From Solirubrobacterales bacterium 70-9 (lineage in GTDB: Bacteria > Pseudomonadota > Alphaproteobacteria > Acetobacterales > Acetobacteraceae): 42,193 bases of DNA. Positions 1 to 9,465 of the stretch are shown here, piece by piece (position 1 is the first letter of the stretch; the number at the start of each line of letters is the position of its first letter). Location: the NCBI GenBank assembly GCA_903970625.1, contig CAJCJG010000040.1:1-42193 (forward strand), read 5' to 3'. Below the pieces are notes generated by a model. It searched no databases, was not told the origin of the DNA, and saw only the letters and a list, made by a program, of their open reading frames with translations. A program made the position numbers and the translations under genes.

Positions 1-3000
1 CGCGTCGCCGTTGGCGACGGCGAGGAAGCTGGCGAGCCGGGCTTCCGACGCGAGAAGATCGTAGCAGCTTCGATCGAGGCTGCCGTCGCCGGCCAGGAAG
101 CCGATGGAGAGCAGCTTTCGTTCGGGATCGAGGAGGAAGTCGAATCGCATCTGGCCGGCGAGCGCACGGGCACGTTCCGCGATGGCTAGCAATCGCCGCT
201 CCAGGGTTCGGCCCCGACTGCCCGGCGACGTGCAGGGACCGCCATCGGTCGCCGAAGCGGCGAGGTCTGCGACGCTCGGTAGAGCCGCGCCTGGGGGGAT
301 TTGGCCCCGCAGGTCGGCCTCGCGTGCGTGACTGGCAATGGCACGGCTGACTGCTTGCGCCCAGTATAACACGTCAGCCGCAAGTGAGGCCGAGGTTGAC
401 CCACTGGCCGCGTGAAGCGACTCGGCAAGGTCGATGCAACGCTGCGTTTCGTCCGCGATATCTGCCGGAGCAGCATCCTGCGACAGATCGAGCTTTCGCG
501 AAAGCGCGTCCAGTGCGACGTTCAATGCTTCGCAGCGGACCTGGTCCGCATGCGTGCTCGATTGCAGAAGTTTCGTCGTCTGGCGGCAGACGGCCACCAT
601 GTCGGCGACGCCCGTGCTCCACCGCCCCAGCGGCGGCGCCGCGTTCCACGCCTCGCAACAGTTTGCGAGCGCGATCAGATGTCCCGCGAGATTGCCGCTA
701 TCGACCGACGAGATGTATTTCGGGTCGAGCGGGCGAAGGTCGGCCGTTCCATACCAGTTGTAGAAGTGCCCGTGCAGCCGCTCCAGGCGGTCCATCGTGG
801 CGAGCGTGGCTTCCAGCCGCCCAGTCGCATCGGCAAGGCCGATCCAGCCAAACTCGCGCGCCGCAACAACGGACAGAAGATAGAGGCCGATGTTGGTGGG
901 AGATGTGCGGCGGGCGAGAACGGGGCGCGGATCTTCCTGGAAATTGTCGGGAGGCAGCATGTTGTCGTCCGGCGTGACGACCGCTTCGAAAAAGCGCCAT
1001 GTGCGCAACGCAATGGCACGCATCGCCATCGCATCCGGCAAGGAAACCGGCGCACTGTCGCCGCTGACATCGCTGCGGCTGATGCGCCAGGCGACCACGG
1101 GCGCAAGCAGCCATAATACCGCGAACGGGACAACGATCGCCCATGCATAGGGCCGGGACAGCGGCAGCAATCCGAGGGATAGGATCGCCACGACGAGCGT
1201 GCCGAGCATACCGCGATAGTGGCTCTTGATGGTTTCGGTACCGCGCGCTTTCGCTTGTTCGGCCGTTGTCCATTGGAGCAGCAGGCGATGAGTGATGAAC
1301 AGCCGAATCAGCGTGCGCACGATGGCATCGGCCATGAGTGCGGCGTGTTCCGCGACCAGCGCGATTCGTAGTGCGATCTGCGTGCCGGCAAGACGCGTGT
1401 CAGCCCAGACGCCCCGCAGGTGTCCGCGCAAGGAGGTTTGCAAACGCTTTGGCAGTAGGCTGTCGCAGAGGGCGACAAGCGATGGAAACGCGAGCGACAG
1501 CAACACGAAACCGGTCGCGCAAAGCGCCTGACCGACCGGCAGCAGCCAGCCTGCGAACAGGGCCAATATGAGGACCGGCGGAGTCAGGCTGCGCCGAAGG
1601 TTGTCGAGCATCTTCCAGGCGCCAAGCCGCGGCATTGCCCGGCCGCTACGACCGAAAATCCAGGGCAGCAATTGCCAGTCACCGCGCGTCCAACGATGTT
1701 CCCGGGAGGCGGCGACATCGTAGCGCGCAGGAAATTCGTCGATGACCTCGACGTCCGAGGCAAGGCCGGCGCGCGCGAAGACGCCTTCGAACAGATCGTG
1801 ACTCAGGAGCGCGTTGTCCGGCACGCGGTCTGCTAGCGCCTGTTCGAAAACGTCGAGATCGTAAATGCCCTTTCCAGCGTATGAGCCTTCGTCGAACAGG
1901 TCCTGATAGACATCCGATATCGCGGCGGCGTACGGATCGATCCCGCCGGCCGTGGAGAAGGCATATTGAAAGATCGACGCTTCCATGCCGACCGGCAACG
2001 ACGGGGTGACGCGCGGTTGAAGGACGCCGTGGCCGCCGATGACGCGCCGCAATGTTGGATCGAAGATCGGGCGATTCAGGGGGTGCGCCATCTTGCCGAC
2101 CAGTCGGCGCACGGTTTCGCGCGGCAGGCGCGTGTCGGAGTCGAGCGTGATCACGTAGCGAATGCCGGTCGGCACTTCGCCGCCCAGTGGCATGAAGCTG
2201 GTGTCGGTCGCGCCGCGCAACAGGCGGTTCATCTCATGCAGTTTGCCGCGCTTGCGTTCCCAACCGATCCACTGCGACTGACCGTCGTTCCAAACCCGCT
2301 TGCGATGTAGCAACAGGAAGCGGTGATGGCCGCCGGGCATCGGATAGAGGCGGTTGAGCCTAGCGATACCGCCGACGGCCGCGTCAAGCAGCGTTTGATC
2401 GTCCGGCGCGACCTCCGTGGGCGAGTCCGTCCAATCGGTCGCGAGCGCGAATACGATATCGCCATCAGGGCTCGCGAGATGATGAATCTCCAGTTGGTCG
2501 ATCTGATCGACGATAGCGGACACCGTCGTCAAAAGTGTCGGCACCACGACGAGGGTGCGTAGCGACTCCGGGATACCCTCGCGTAACGACAGCGACGGCA
2601 AGGATCTCGGAGGGTAACACGCCGCGAGAAGCCTGTTGAGCAGCGCCACCGCACTATCGGCCGACGGCAGCAGAGCAAGCAGTCCCGCCACGACAAGTCC
2701 GAGGGGTCCGAGGCCACATCCGGCCAGGGCCAGCAACGGCAAGACCATGATCGCAAGTGTGAAGAAGGCGATCGCGCCCACGTATCCCGAGACGCCGAGT
2801 TCCGTGCCGAGCCGGCGAAGCTGTTCGGCAAGCGGGACGCGGTAGCCGATCATGGCCTCGAACTCAGTGCGCCCGGCGCCGATCAGGAAGTAGCCCGGAT
2901 CAACGACGTCCGTTGCATGCGCGCCGTGTTCGCGGCGCCTTTGCAGTAGCGTGCGCGTAATGTGAAGCTCCGACAATCCGGAGCCGCGCGCGAACTCTTC

Positions 3001-4014
3001 GATCGTCGTGCGGTAGCGGTTGCGGGTGGCGAAGTCCATGCTACCGAAATCGCTGGCATCGCGCAGCAATTCGTCCACGAGGCTGACGCTCTCGACCAAC
3101 TCGGGCCAATCGACTGCCGACACCATGCGCATGCTGGTGATGACGTTGCGGATGGTGACGGTCATCGCAGCATGGTCCTGGTGCTGCGTCGCCACGATGT
3201 CGTCGGACGTGGTTCCCTGCGCCGCGAGCCTATTTTCGAGCCAGAGAAGCGCGGGCGTCGCGTTGGGATCCTGGCCACGCAGCCGCTGGACGAGTTGCAC
3301 AGCGAAAGCGGGATGCAACGGGGTCGTCGGAAGGCTGTTCAGGACCGCCGGCAATGCAACGGATCGCGGTTCGTCCGGACCCAGAATTTCGTCCGCGATG
3401 GCGTCGGCGCGCTCCCGTGCCAGACGATCGTTGATCAAATGTGTCGCCGCGCGACGAAGATTTTCGACCAGCACGATACGCAGAGTGATGGCAATCGCCC
3501 AGAGCTCGCCAATGGTGAGCGGTTGTACCTGCTGATAGGCCTTGACGAAGCGATACAGCAAATGAGGGTCGAAGCGACTATCGGTGTGGGCAATGAATGC
3601 CCATGCAATGCCAAGGACGCGCGGATAGCCGGTGAACGGGCCTGCCAAAAGTTTCGGAAGCTGGCGATAGTAGCCCGGCGGAAGATCGTCGCCGATTTCG
3701 CGGACCTGATCTTGGATGACGTGATAATTATCGACCAGCCACTCCGCTGCCGGCGTCAATTGCTGGCCTGCCACCGACGCGCGGGTGAGCGTCGCATACG
3801 CGGCAAGGAGGAGGCGCGCATTTTCCCGCAGCCGCCGCGACAAAGAACGCCCGCCGCTGCCTCGATCCGAGTCATTGACGGGCTGTGCCGCAGCAAGACT
3901 TATCGCGTGCTGCTCAAGCCTTTCCGGACTGAACAGCTCGGCCCGGACGAGCTGTTCGTTCGCGGTGGACCGGGTCCAAGGCTGCTGATGACGGCGCCGA
4001 CTACGCTGGGTCAA
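1..4014 (-). CDS. ndvB: Cyclic beta-1,2-glucan synthase, N-terminal half (cut by window edge)
   Basis: Inner-membrane enzyme that builds cyclic beta-1,2-glucan from UDP-glucose, used in the periplasm for osmotic adaptation and host interaction. The frame is open to base 1, giving about 1338 residues; family members reach roughly 2800, so the C-terminal phosphorylase-like half lies outside. Seen directly: early VRAELFSPERLEQHA block, hydrophobic segments near residues 400-440, the GT84 glycosyltransferase motif DSDTRLP at about residue 625, HRWTRGDWQLL at about 773, further membrane segments, then YDLLASEARLASF near the edge, which starts the glycoamylase-like domain. There is no in-frame ATG before the conserved region; TTG at 4014 is the only usual start codon after an in-frame TGA at 4074-4072, so the start is uncertain. 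A small ORF in the same frame and a perfect EcfG-type promoter lie upstream, suggesting stress control. Confidence 0.9.
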   Translation of the reverse strand, partial: MTQRSRRRHQQPWTRSTANEQLVRAELFSPERLEQHAISLAAAQPVNDSDRGSGGRSLSRRLRENARLLLAAYATLTRASVAGQQLTPAAEWLVDNYHVIQDQVREIGDDLPPGYYRQLPKLLAGPFTGYPRVLGIAWAFIAHTDSRFDPHLLYRFVKAYQQVQPLTIGELWAIAITLRIVLVENLRRAATHLINDRLARERADAIADEILGPDEPRSVALPAVLNSLPTTPLHPAFAVQLVQRLRGQDPNATPALLWLENRLAAQGTTSDDIVATQHQDHAAMTVTIRNVITSMRMVSAVDWPELVESVSLVDELLRDASDFGSMDFATRNRYRTTIEEFARGSGLSELHITRTLLQRRREHGAHATDVVDPGYFLIGAGRTEFEAMIGYRVPLAEQLRRLGTELGVSGYVGAIAFFTLAIMVLPLLALAGCGLGPLGLVVAGLLALLPSADSAVALLNRLLAACYPPRSLPSLSLREGIPESLRTLVVVPTLLTTVSAIVDQIDQLEIHHLASPDGDIVFALATDWTDSPTEVAPDDQTLLDAAVGGIARLNRLYPMPGGHHRFLLLHRKRVWNDGQSQWIGWERKRGKLHEMNRLLRGATDTSFMPLGGEVPTGIRYVITLDSDTRLPRETVRRLVGKMAHPLNRPIFDPTLRRVIGGHGVLQPRVTPSLPVGMEASIFQYAFSTAGGIDPYAAAISDVYQDLFDEGSYAGKGIYDLDVFEQALADRVPDNALLSHDLFEGVFARAGLASDVEVIDEFPARYDVAASREHRWTRGDWQLLPWIFGRSGRAMPRLGAWKMLDNLRRSLTPPVLILALFAGWLLPVGQALCATGFVLLSLAFPSLVALCDSLLPKRLQTSLRGHLRGVWADTRLAGTQIALRIALVAEHAALMADAIVRTLIRLFITHRLLLQWTTAEQAKARGTETIKSHYRGMLGTLVVAILSLGLLPLSRPYAWAIVVPFAVLWLLAPVVAWRISRSDVSGDSAPVSLPDAMAMRAIALRTWRFFEAVVTPDDNMLPPDNFQEDPRPVLARRTSPTNIGLYLLSVVAAREFGWIGLADATGRLEATLATMDRLERLHGHFYNWYGTADLRPLDPKYISSVDSGNLAGHLIALANCCEAWNAAPPLGRWSTGVADMVAVCRQTTKLLQSSTHADQVRCEALNVALDALSRKLDLSQDAAPADIADETQRCIDLAESLHAASGSTSASLAADVLYWAQAVSRAIASHAREADLRGQIPPGAALPSVADLAASATDGGPCTSPGSRGRTLERRLLAIAERARALAGQMRFDFLLDPERKLLSIGFLAGDGSLDRSCYDLLASEARLASFLAVANGDA

Positions 4015-4071
4015 AACGCACCGTTTCTGTGGAGCGCGCGTCCGGTGACGAAAACGCCGGCCCGGTCGGCC

Positions 4072-4386
4072 TCAATCCAACCGCCGAATTTGTCTCACGA
4101 GCGACGATACCCAGAGCGCGACCTGTCGGGTTCCATCGAGCGGCGCATAGACGGGGCCGGGCGCGTCGTACAGCGTCGACTGCACGCCGGAACGTCCTGC
4201 CCGCAAAGCCGGGTGTCTTCGGAGAGACGTATTCCCCCGAGTCTGCGAAGCGGAGGGCGAACGGCCCTCCTGGCGTAGGAATGGGCCGAAATCAGTTCCG
4301 CCCGCATCGATCTCGCGTTTTGTTGAGGGAGCATTCATTCCTATAGATGCTGAGTGGAGACCAGGAACGCCGAGGGTCGAATCCAT
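4072..4386 (-). CDS. Small hypothetical protein upstream of ndvB
   Basis: A 104-codon ORF with no family I recognise. Its ATG is preceded by AAGGAG six bases upstream, the best ribosome binding site on this strand in the gap. It has no signal peptide or clear membrane segment, and the composition is Arg/Ser/Pro/Gly-rich. It ends in TGA 57 bases before the proposed ndvB start and lies in the same reading frame as ndvB. It could be a small leader gene coupled to ndvB, or the original N-terminal extension of ndvB now cut off by a stop codon. It sits directly downstream of the EcfG-type promoter at 4514-4539. Coding status is not certain. Confidence 0.4.
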   Translation of the reverse strand: MDSTLGVPGLHSASIGMNAPSTKREIDAGGTDFGPFLRQEGRSPSASQTRGNTSLRRHPALRAGRSGVQSTLYDAPGPVYAPLDGTRQVALWVSSLVRQIRRLD

Positions 4387-4513
4387 CTGCAACTCCTTCA
4401 TAGGAAGAATTTATGCCCCTACGCAGGCCCCATGCGGCATCCCCTCGGTCGTGACGAAGCGATGCCTGAAACCGCTTTGCTTACGCTCCAGAGTCCGTCG
4501 GGTCCGCAGCTAG

Positions 4514-4539
4514 AACGCGGTGTCCCCACTTCGGGTTCC
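4514..4539 (-). promoter_or_regulatory. EcfG (general stress sigma factor) promoter driving the ndvB unit
   Basis: On the minus strand GGAAC (4539-4535) and CGTT (4517-4514) are separated by 17 bases, a perfect match to the alphaproteobacterial EcfG consensus GGAAC-N16/17-CGTT. Transcription would start near 4506 and run into the small ORF at 4386 and then ndvB. The matching sigma factor gene is 7 kb away in this window. The rest of the 4387-4711 gap must also hold the promoter of the hybrid kinase at 4712, but I see no clear consensus for it there. Confidence 0.7.
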
Positions 4540-4711
4540 ATCACGCGTGCGGTGACGACCATGCCGAAGCAGCACACTCTCAACTCTTCCGATCAAACAA
4601 AGTTCAAAGTGAAACCCGGTTGGAAGCACGGCGCTTGCCTTGCAACGTCTTGTTGCTTGCCCATAGAATTTTCATCGAAGCGAGGCGTCATCGAGCGGCG
4701 AGGAAACCGTC

Positions 4712-7700
4712 ATGCGTGAGGCCGCAGCCGCACTTTCTCGACCGACGCAGCCGGACCTGTTTGCTGGCGGTGGGGTCATGGGCAATCGGATGCGCAGCTA
4801 TGATTGGGCCGCAACCAACCTCGGCCCACCGGATGGCTGGCCGCAGAGTTTGAAAACTACCATCAGCATCATGCTCAATTCCCGTTACGCCATGTGGATG
4901 GCGTGGGGGCCAGACCTGACATTTTTTTGCAACGACGCCTACGAGCCAACGCTGGGCGTGAAAAGCGCCTGGGCGTTGGGTGCGGCGTCGGACCAAGTGT
5001 GGGCGGAAATCTGGGGCGATGTCGGTCCGCGCATCCAGCACGTCCTGGCAAACGGCGGTGCGACGTGGGACGAAAGCCTGTTGCTGCTCCTGGAGCGCCG
5101 AGGCTTCCCGGAAGAGACCTATCATACTTTTTCCTACAGCCCGCTACGCACGGACACCGGCGAAATCGGCGGCATGCTCTGTGTCGTGACCGAGGAAACC
5201 GAGCGGGTCATAGGCAGCCGGCGGCTGGCGATGCTGCGCGATCTCGCGGCGGGTCTGTCAACCGCGAAGAGTGAGGCCGACGTGGCGGACTCGGTGCGGC
5301 GAATCCTGGGCGAGGAAAGCCGAGATCTGCCGTTCACCCTAACCTACCTGTTCGAGGCCGACAGCGCCGCCGCCCGACTCGTCTGCGCGACCGGATTGCC
5401 TGCGGGCCATCCCGCCGCTCCGCCGACCATCGACGCGGGGGCGACTTGGCCTTGGCCCGTGGCGGCGTTGCGGAGCAGTGCATCGCCGGTCCGGGTCAGT
5501 GACCTTGCCGTCCTCGGTTCGCTGCCGTCCGGCGGTTGGAACGAGCCGCCGCGTCAAGCCCTCGTGCGGCCCATCGCGCAACAGGGCGAGGACGCCGCCG
5601 CCGGTTTCCTGGTCACGGCCATCAATCCGTTTCGCCCAATAGATGCGTCGTACGAAGGATTCATCGCGCTCCTCGCGGGCCAGATCGCCGGCAGTCTCGC
5701 CAGCGCGCGGGCGCATTCGGACGCGCGACGGCGTGCCGAGGCCCTGGCGGAACTCGATCGTGCCAAGACCGCGTTCTTTTCCAACATCAGCCACGAATTC
5801 CGGACGCCGCTGACACTGATACTCGGCCCGCTGGAGGCGCTGCTGGCGCAGCAAACTCCGCCTCTCGACGCCAGCCAGCGTGCCCAAATCGAGACCGTGC
5901 ATCGCAACAGCATGCGCCTGCTCAAACTTGTCAATTCGCTGCTGGACTTTTCCCGGATCGAGGCGGGGCGAATCGACGCGACCTTTCGGCCGACGGATCT
6001 GTCGCTCGTCACGGCCGATCTGGCATCGAGCTTCCGCTCGGCTATGGAGGCTGCGGGACTCGAGTTCTTGGTCGATGCCCCTTCCTTGCCGCAGCCGGTC
6101 CATGTCGACCGCGACATGTGGGAAAAAATCGTCCTCAACCTGCTGTCCAACGCGTTCAAGTTCACGATGCAGGGTCGTGTTCATGTGAGGTTGCGACCGT
6201 CGGCCGATGCGAGGCAGGCTGTGCTGACGGTGTCCGATACCGGGGCCGGAATTCCCCAGGCGGAGATTCCGCGCGTGTTCGAACGGTTCCATCGTGTCCA
6301 GGGCGCGGCCGGCCGGACGTTCGAGGGCAGCGGCATCGGCCTCGCGCTGGTTCAGGATCTGGTTAAATTGCACGGCGGGACGATCGGCGTTGACAGTGAA
6401 TTGGGGAGCGGCACGACCTTCACTGTCGCGCTGCCGTTGGGCACCGCCCATCTTCCGCCGGAGCGCCTGGGAGAGTCCGGCGCTGCCGAGACGGACGGTC
6501 GCCGCGCGGTGGCGTATGCGGAGGAGGCGCGCCGGTGGCTCCCGCAGTCTGCTGGGACCGACCTGAGCGGCGCTTTCGACGAATTGGTCAGCGCCGGACG
6601 TGGCGAGCAAGCGGAGCCCGACATCCCGGGTGGGCGCGTGGTCCTGGCCGACGACAACGCCGACATGCGCGATTTTGTCCGCCGCCTGTTGGTAAACCGG
6701 GGCTACGACGTCGAGGCTGTCGCGGACGGGCAAGCCGCATTGGACGCGATCCGCGCGAATCGGCCGGACCTGGTGCTGTCGGACGTGATGATGCCGCAGC
6801 TCGACGGGTTCGGGCTGCTGTCGGCCATTCGCGGCGATGCGGACTTGCGCAATATCCCGGTCCTGCTGCTGTCGGCACGCGCCGGCGAGGAGGCGCGCGT
6901 CGGGGGCGTGAACGCCGGGGCGGACGATTATCTGACAAAGCCATTCTCGGCGAGTGAACTGATGGCCCGTGTCGATGCCAACGTGGCGCTGGCACGGGCA
7001 CGGCGCGAGGCGATTCAAACCTTGCAGTCGTTGAATGAGACTCTCGAAGTGCGGGTTGCCGAGCGCACGCGCGAGCGCGACCGCGTTTGGCGGCTATCGC
7101 GCGCGTTGATGTTGGCGGCAACGCCGGATGGGACGGCGTTGGCGACCAATCCGGCGTGGGCCGAGACACTGGGGTGGGATGAAGCGGCCCTTGGTGGCCG
7201 GTCGTTGCTCGATCTCGTGCATCCGGACGACAAGGCCACCGCGACGGAAGCACTCGAGTCAATTGCGAATGGCTGCCGCACCTTCCAAGTGGACTGTCGA
7301 ACGCGAGGCCGGGACGGGCTGTACCGGTATGTTGAATGGAATGCGGTCGCCGAGGAGGGGATCATATACGCCGTCGGGCGGGACGTCACGGACGCCAAAG
7401 CGGCAGCGGAGCGCCTGCGTCAATCTCAGAAAATGGAGACGATTGGCCAACTGACAGGCGGTGTGGCGCATGATTTCAACAACCTGCTGACCGTCATTAT
7501 CGGCAACATCGAGACGATACGTCGTCACATCGAGCACATGGATGACGCCCTCGCGTCGCGGCTGCGTCGGGCCAGCGACCAGGCGATGCGCGGCGCGGAC
7601 CGGGCCGCCACACTCACGCAGCGGCTGCTGGCATTCTCGCGGCGGCAACCCCTCGATCCCAAGCCGATCGATGCCAACCGCCTGATTCTCGGGATGTCGG

Positions 7701-8956
7701 ACCTGTTCAACCGCACGTTGGGCGAGCACGTCGCGGTTGAGACGGTCGTCGGCGTTCGGCTCTGGCTTGCCCACGCGGATCCGAACCAGCTCGAGAACGC
7801 GTTGCTCAACCTTGCCGTCAATGCCCGCGATGCGATGCCAAAGGGCGGCAAACTGACTATCGAGACCTGCAACGTCTATCTCGACGAGCGCTATACCAGT
7901 TCCGTCAGCGAACTGTCCCCGGGGCAGTACGTGCAGATCGCCGTCAGCGACACCGGCACCGGCATGAGCAAGGAGCTGTCCGCGCAAGCTTTCGAGCCGT
8001 TCTTCACCACCAAGGATGTCGGCCACGGCACGGGCCTGGGTCTGTCGCAAGTCTATGGCTTCGTCAAGCAATCCGGCGGCCATGTGAAGATATATTCCGA
8101 ACTCGGCGAAGGAACGACCGTCAAGATTTACCTTCCCCGCCTGGTCGGTGCCGAAGTGCCGCAGGAGCCGGACGAACAACGGCAGGAGGCACCGCCGGGC
8201 GACCTGGGCGAAATGGTTCTTGTTGTGGAAGACGACGACGATGTTCGGGCCTACTCCGTCGAGGCGCTCCGTGACCTTGGCTACCGAGTCTGCGAGGCGC
8301 CCAACGGCGCGACCGCGCTGCGCGTGTTGAAGAATGAGCCGAGGATCCGGCTGTTGTTTACCGATGTCGGTTTGCCCGGCGGCATGAACGGCCGCCAACT
8401 CGCCGATGCTGCGCGGGCGCTGTCTCCCAGATTGCTCGTGTTGTTCACAACCGGCTACGCCCGCAACGCCATTGTCCATGGCGGACGGCTGGACCCTGGT
8501 GTACACTTGATTACGAAACCGTTCAGCTACGACGAACTCGCTGCAAAGGTGCGCGATGTGTTGGATTCTCGTATGGTGCCGCCCCGTATCCTGGTGGTCG
8601 AAGACGAACCTTTGGTCAGCATGATGGCGGCTGAAGCGCTCGACGAGGCCGGCTTTGCCGTCGAGGAGGCGGCGAGCGCGGCGGAGGCTCTGGCGAAATT
8701 GCGTCGCGAGAGCGAAGTGTTCGACGCCGTAATTTTGGACATGCGGCTCCCGGACGGCACCGGCGACAACCTTGCTCGCGAGTTGCGGGCCATGCGCGCG
8801 GATCTGCCGATCGTGATTGCCAGCGGGTACGACAGGGCGCCGCTCCAGCAATTGTTTGCCGACGACGCCCGTATTGTCGTCGTCGCCAAGCCCTACCTCG
8901 GAGACGATTTGCGGGTTGCTTTGCGCCAGTTGGGTGTGCAGACGGAGCCAGCGTGA
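4712..8956 (+). CDS. Hybrid sensor histidine kinase with two kinase cores and three receiver domains
   Basis: A 1414-residue phosphorelay protein with no membrane segment, so probably cytoplasmic. Order seen: N-terminal PAS-like region (about 25-155), GAF-like region (about 180-330), kinase core 1 with SHEFRTPL (H361), N box NLLSNAFKF (N476) and DTGAGIP; receiver 1 with acceptor D691 and K743; a coiled linker; a PAS domain (about 795-905); kinase core 2 with GGVAHDFNNLL (H920), N box around N1037 and GTGLGLSQ; receiver 2 with D1218; receiver 3 with D1343. All catalytic residues look intact in both cores. The start has GAGGAA about six bases upstream. The gene stands alone and ends at a strong terminator. 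Its closeness to phyR suggests a link to the stress response, but the partner is unknown. Confidence 0.9.
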   Translation: MREAAAALSRPTQPDLFAGGGVMGNRMRSYDWAATNLGPPDGWPQSLKTTISIMLNSRYAMWMAWGPDLTFFCNDAYEPTLGVKSAWALGAASDQVWAEIWGDVGPRIQHVLANGGATWDESLLLLLERRGFPEETYHTFSYSPLRTDTGEIGGMLCVVTEETERVIGSRRLAMLRDLAAGLSTAKSEADVADSVRRILGEESRDLPFTLTYLFEADSAAARLVCATGLPAGHPAAPPTIDAGATWPWPVAALRSSASPVRVSDLAVLGSLPSGGWNEPPRQALVRPIAQQGEDAAAGFLVTAINPFRPIDASYEGFIALLAGQIAGSLASARAHSDARRRAEALAELDRAKTAFFSNISHEFRTPLTLILGPLEALLAQQTPPLDASQRAQIETVHRNSMRLLKLVNSLLDFSRIEAGRIDATFRPTDLSLVTADLASSFRSAMEAAGLEFLVDAPSLPQPVHVDRDMWEKIVLNLLSNAFKFTMQGRVHVRLRPSADARQAVLTVSDTGAGIPQAEIPRVFERFHRVQGAAGRTFEGSGIGLALVQDLVKLHGGTIGVDSELGSGTTFTVALPLGTAHLPPERLGESGAAETDGRRAVAYAEEARRWLPQSAGTDLSGAFDELVSAGRGEQAEPDIPGGRVVLADDNADMRDFVRRLLVNRGYDVEAVADGQAALDAIRANRPDLVLSDVMMPQLDGFGLLSAIRGDADLRNIPVLLLSARAGEEARVGGVNAGADDYLTKPFSASELMARVDANVALARARREAIQTLQSLNETLEVRVAERTRERDRVWRLSRALMLAATPDGTALATNPAWAETLGWDEAALGGRSLLDLVHPDDKATATEALESIANGCRTFQVDCRTRGRDGLYRYVEWNAVAEEGIIYAVGRDVTDAKAAAERLRQSQKMETIGQLTGGVAHDFNNLLTVIIGNIETIRRHIEHMDDALASRLRRASDQAMRGADRAATLTQRLLAFSRRQPLDPKPIDANRLILGMSDLFNRTLGEHVAVETVVGVRLWLAHADPNQLENALLNLAVNARDAMPKGGKLTIETCNVYLDERYTSSVSELSPGQYVQIAVSDTGTGMSKELSAQAFEPFFTTKDVGHGTGLGLSQVYGFVKQSGGHVKIYSELGEGTTVKIYLPRLVGAEVPQEPDEQRQEAPPGDLGEMVLVVEDDDDVRAYSVEALRDLGYRVCEAPNGATALRVLKNEPRIRLLFTDVGLPGGMNGRQLADAARALSPRLLVLFTTGYARNAIVHGGRLDPGVHLITKPFSYDELAAKVRDVLDSRMVPPRILVVEDEPLVSMMAAEALDEAGFAVEEAASAAEALAKLRRESEVFDAVILDMRLPDGTGDNLARELRAMRADLPIVIASGYDRAPLQQLFADDARIVVVAKPYLGDDLRVALRQLGVQTEPA

Positions 8957-8990
8957 CTGTCCAGGCATTCACGCGCATCATTCAACAGGA

Positions 8991-9022
8991 AAGGCGGCCC
9001 CGCCAAATGGCGGGGCCGCCTT
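8991..9022. terminator. Bidirectional hairpin terminator
   Basis: A perfect 14-bp inverted repeat with an AAAT loop: AAGGCGGCCCCGCC and its exact complement. The stem begins with AA and ends with TT, so it can work on both strands. It lies between the convergent ends of the hybrid kinase gene (8956) and the PRC-barrel gene (9044), where a shared terminator is expected. No long T-run follows, but the stem is very GC-rich. Confidence 0.85.
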
Positions 9023-9043
9023 CTCGCATAAAGCCACAGATAT

Positions 9044-9412
9044 TCAGATGACTGGCACGTAGTAGTCGTCGATTCTTTCGCCCCACGCGTGGTCGTCCCA
9101 CGAGGGCTGCTCCCGGCTATCGTAAGCCGGCCCGTTTTCGAGCTGGATGCGGCTGATATTGACGACGTAGCCGCCCAATCCCGGATCGTATTTCAGCGTG
9201 TTCCACGGCAAGGGATGATGCTTGTCTCCGATGCCGAGAAATCCGCCGAAGCTGAGAACCGCATACTTCGCATTGCCGGACAGCTTGTCGATCATTATGT
9301 CGTCGATACTGCCGATTTTCGAACCGTTCGGATCATACACTGTCGTTCCGCTCACGCGGCTCGCGGCAATCAGAGGTCCGTGGGACAGTGTCGGGTCTCT
9401 CATGTCGTCCAT
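9044..9412 (-). CDS. PRC-barrel domain protein
   Basis: A 122-residue protein with one PRC-barrel fold. Seen: GTTVYDPNGSKIGSIDDI near residues 23-40, IDKLSGNAKYAVLSFGGF, then GIGDKHHPLPW, all typical of the stand-alone PRC-barrel family related to the photosynthetic reaction centre H-subunit barrel. No signal peptide is visible, so it is likely cytoplasmic. Such proteins are frequent in alphaproteobacterial stress regulons, but their biochemical role is not settled. The gene follows the SYLF gene on the same strand with 53 bases between, and probably shares its transcript. The C-terminal tail is acidic and aromatic. The ATG used gives the normal family N-terminus. Confidence 0.88.
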   Translation of the reverse strand: MDDMRDPTLSHGPLIAASRVSGTTVYDPNGSKIGSIDDIMIDKLSGNAKYAVLSFGGFLGIGDKHHPLPWNTLKYDPGLGGYVVNISRIQLENGPAYDSREQPSWDDHAWGERIDDYYVPVI

Positions 9413-9465
9413 GTGTGAACACTCCCTATGGTTTCGTTGCAGGCGATGGCGCCCGCAACCAGCAC

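Noticed and set aside
2962-4278. Plus-strand 438-codon ORF
   Set aside because: Exact antisense of ndvB; the reverse strand gives conserved cyclic glucan synthase sequence.
5339-8968. Long minus-strand ORFs (5339-7018, 7259-8968) opposite the hybrid kinase
   Set aside because: Antisense shadows of a GC-rich gene: no family motifs, and the plus-strand frame has complete kinase and receiver motifs.
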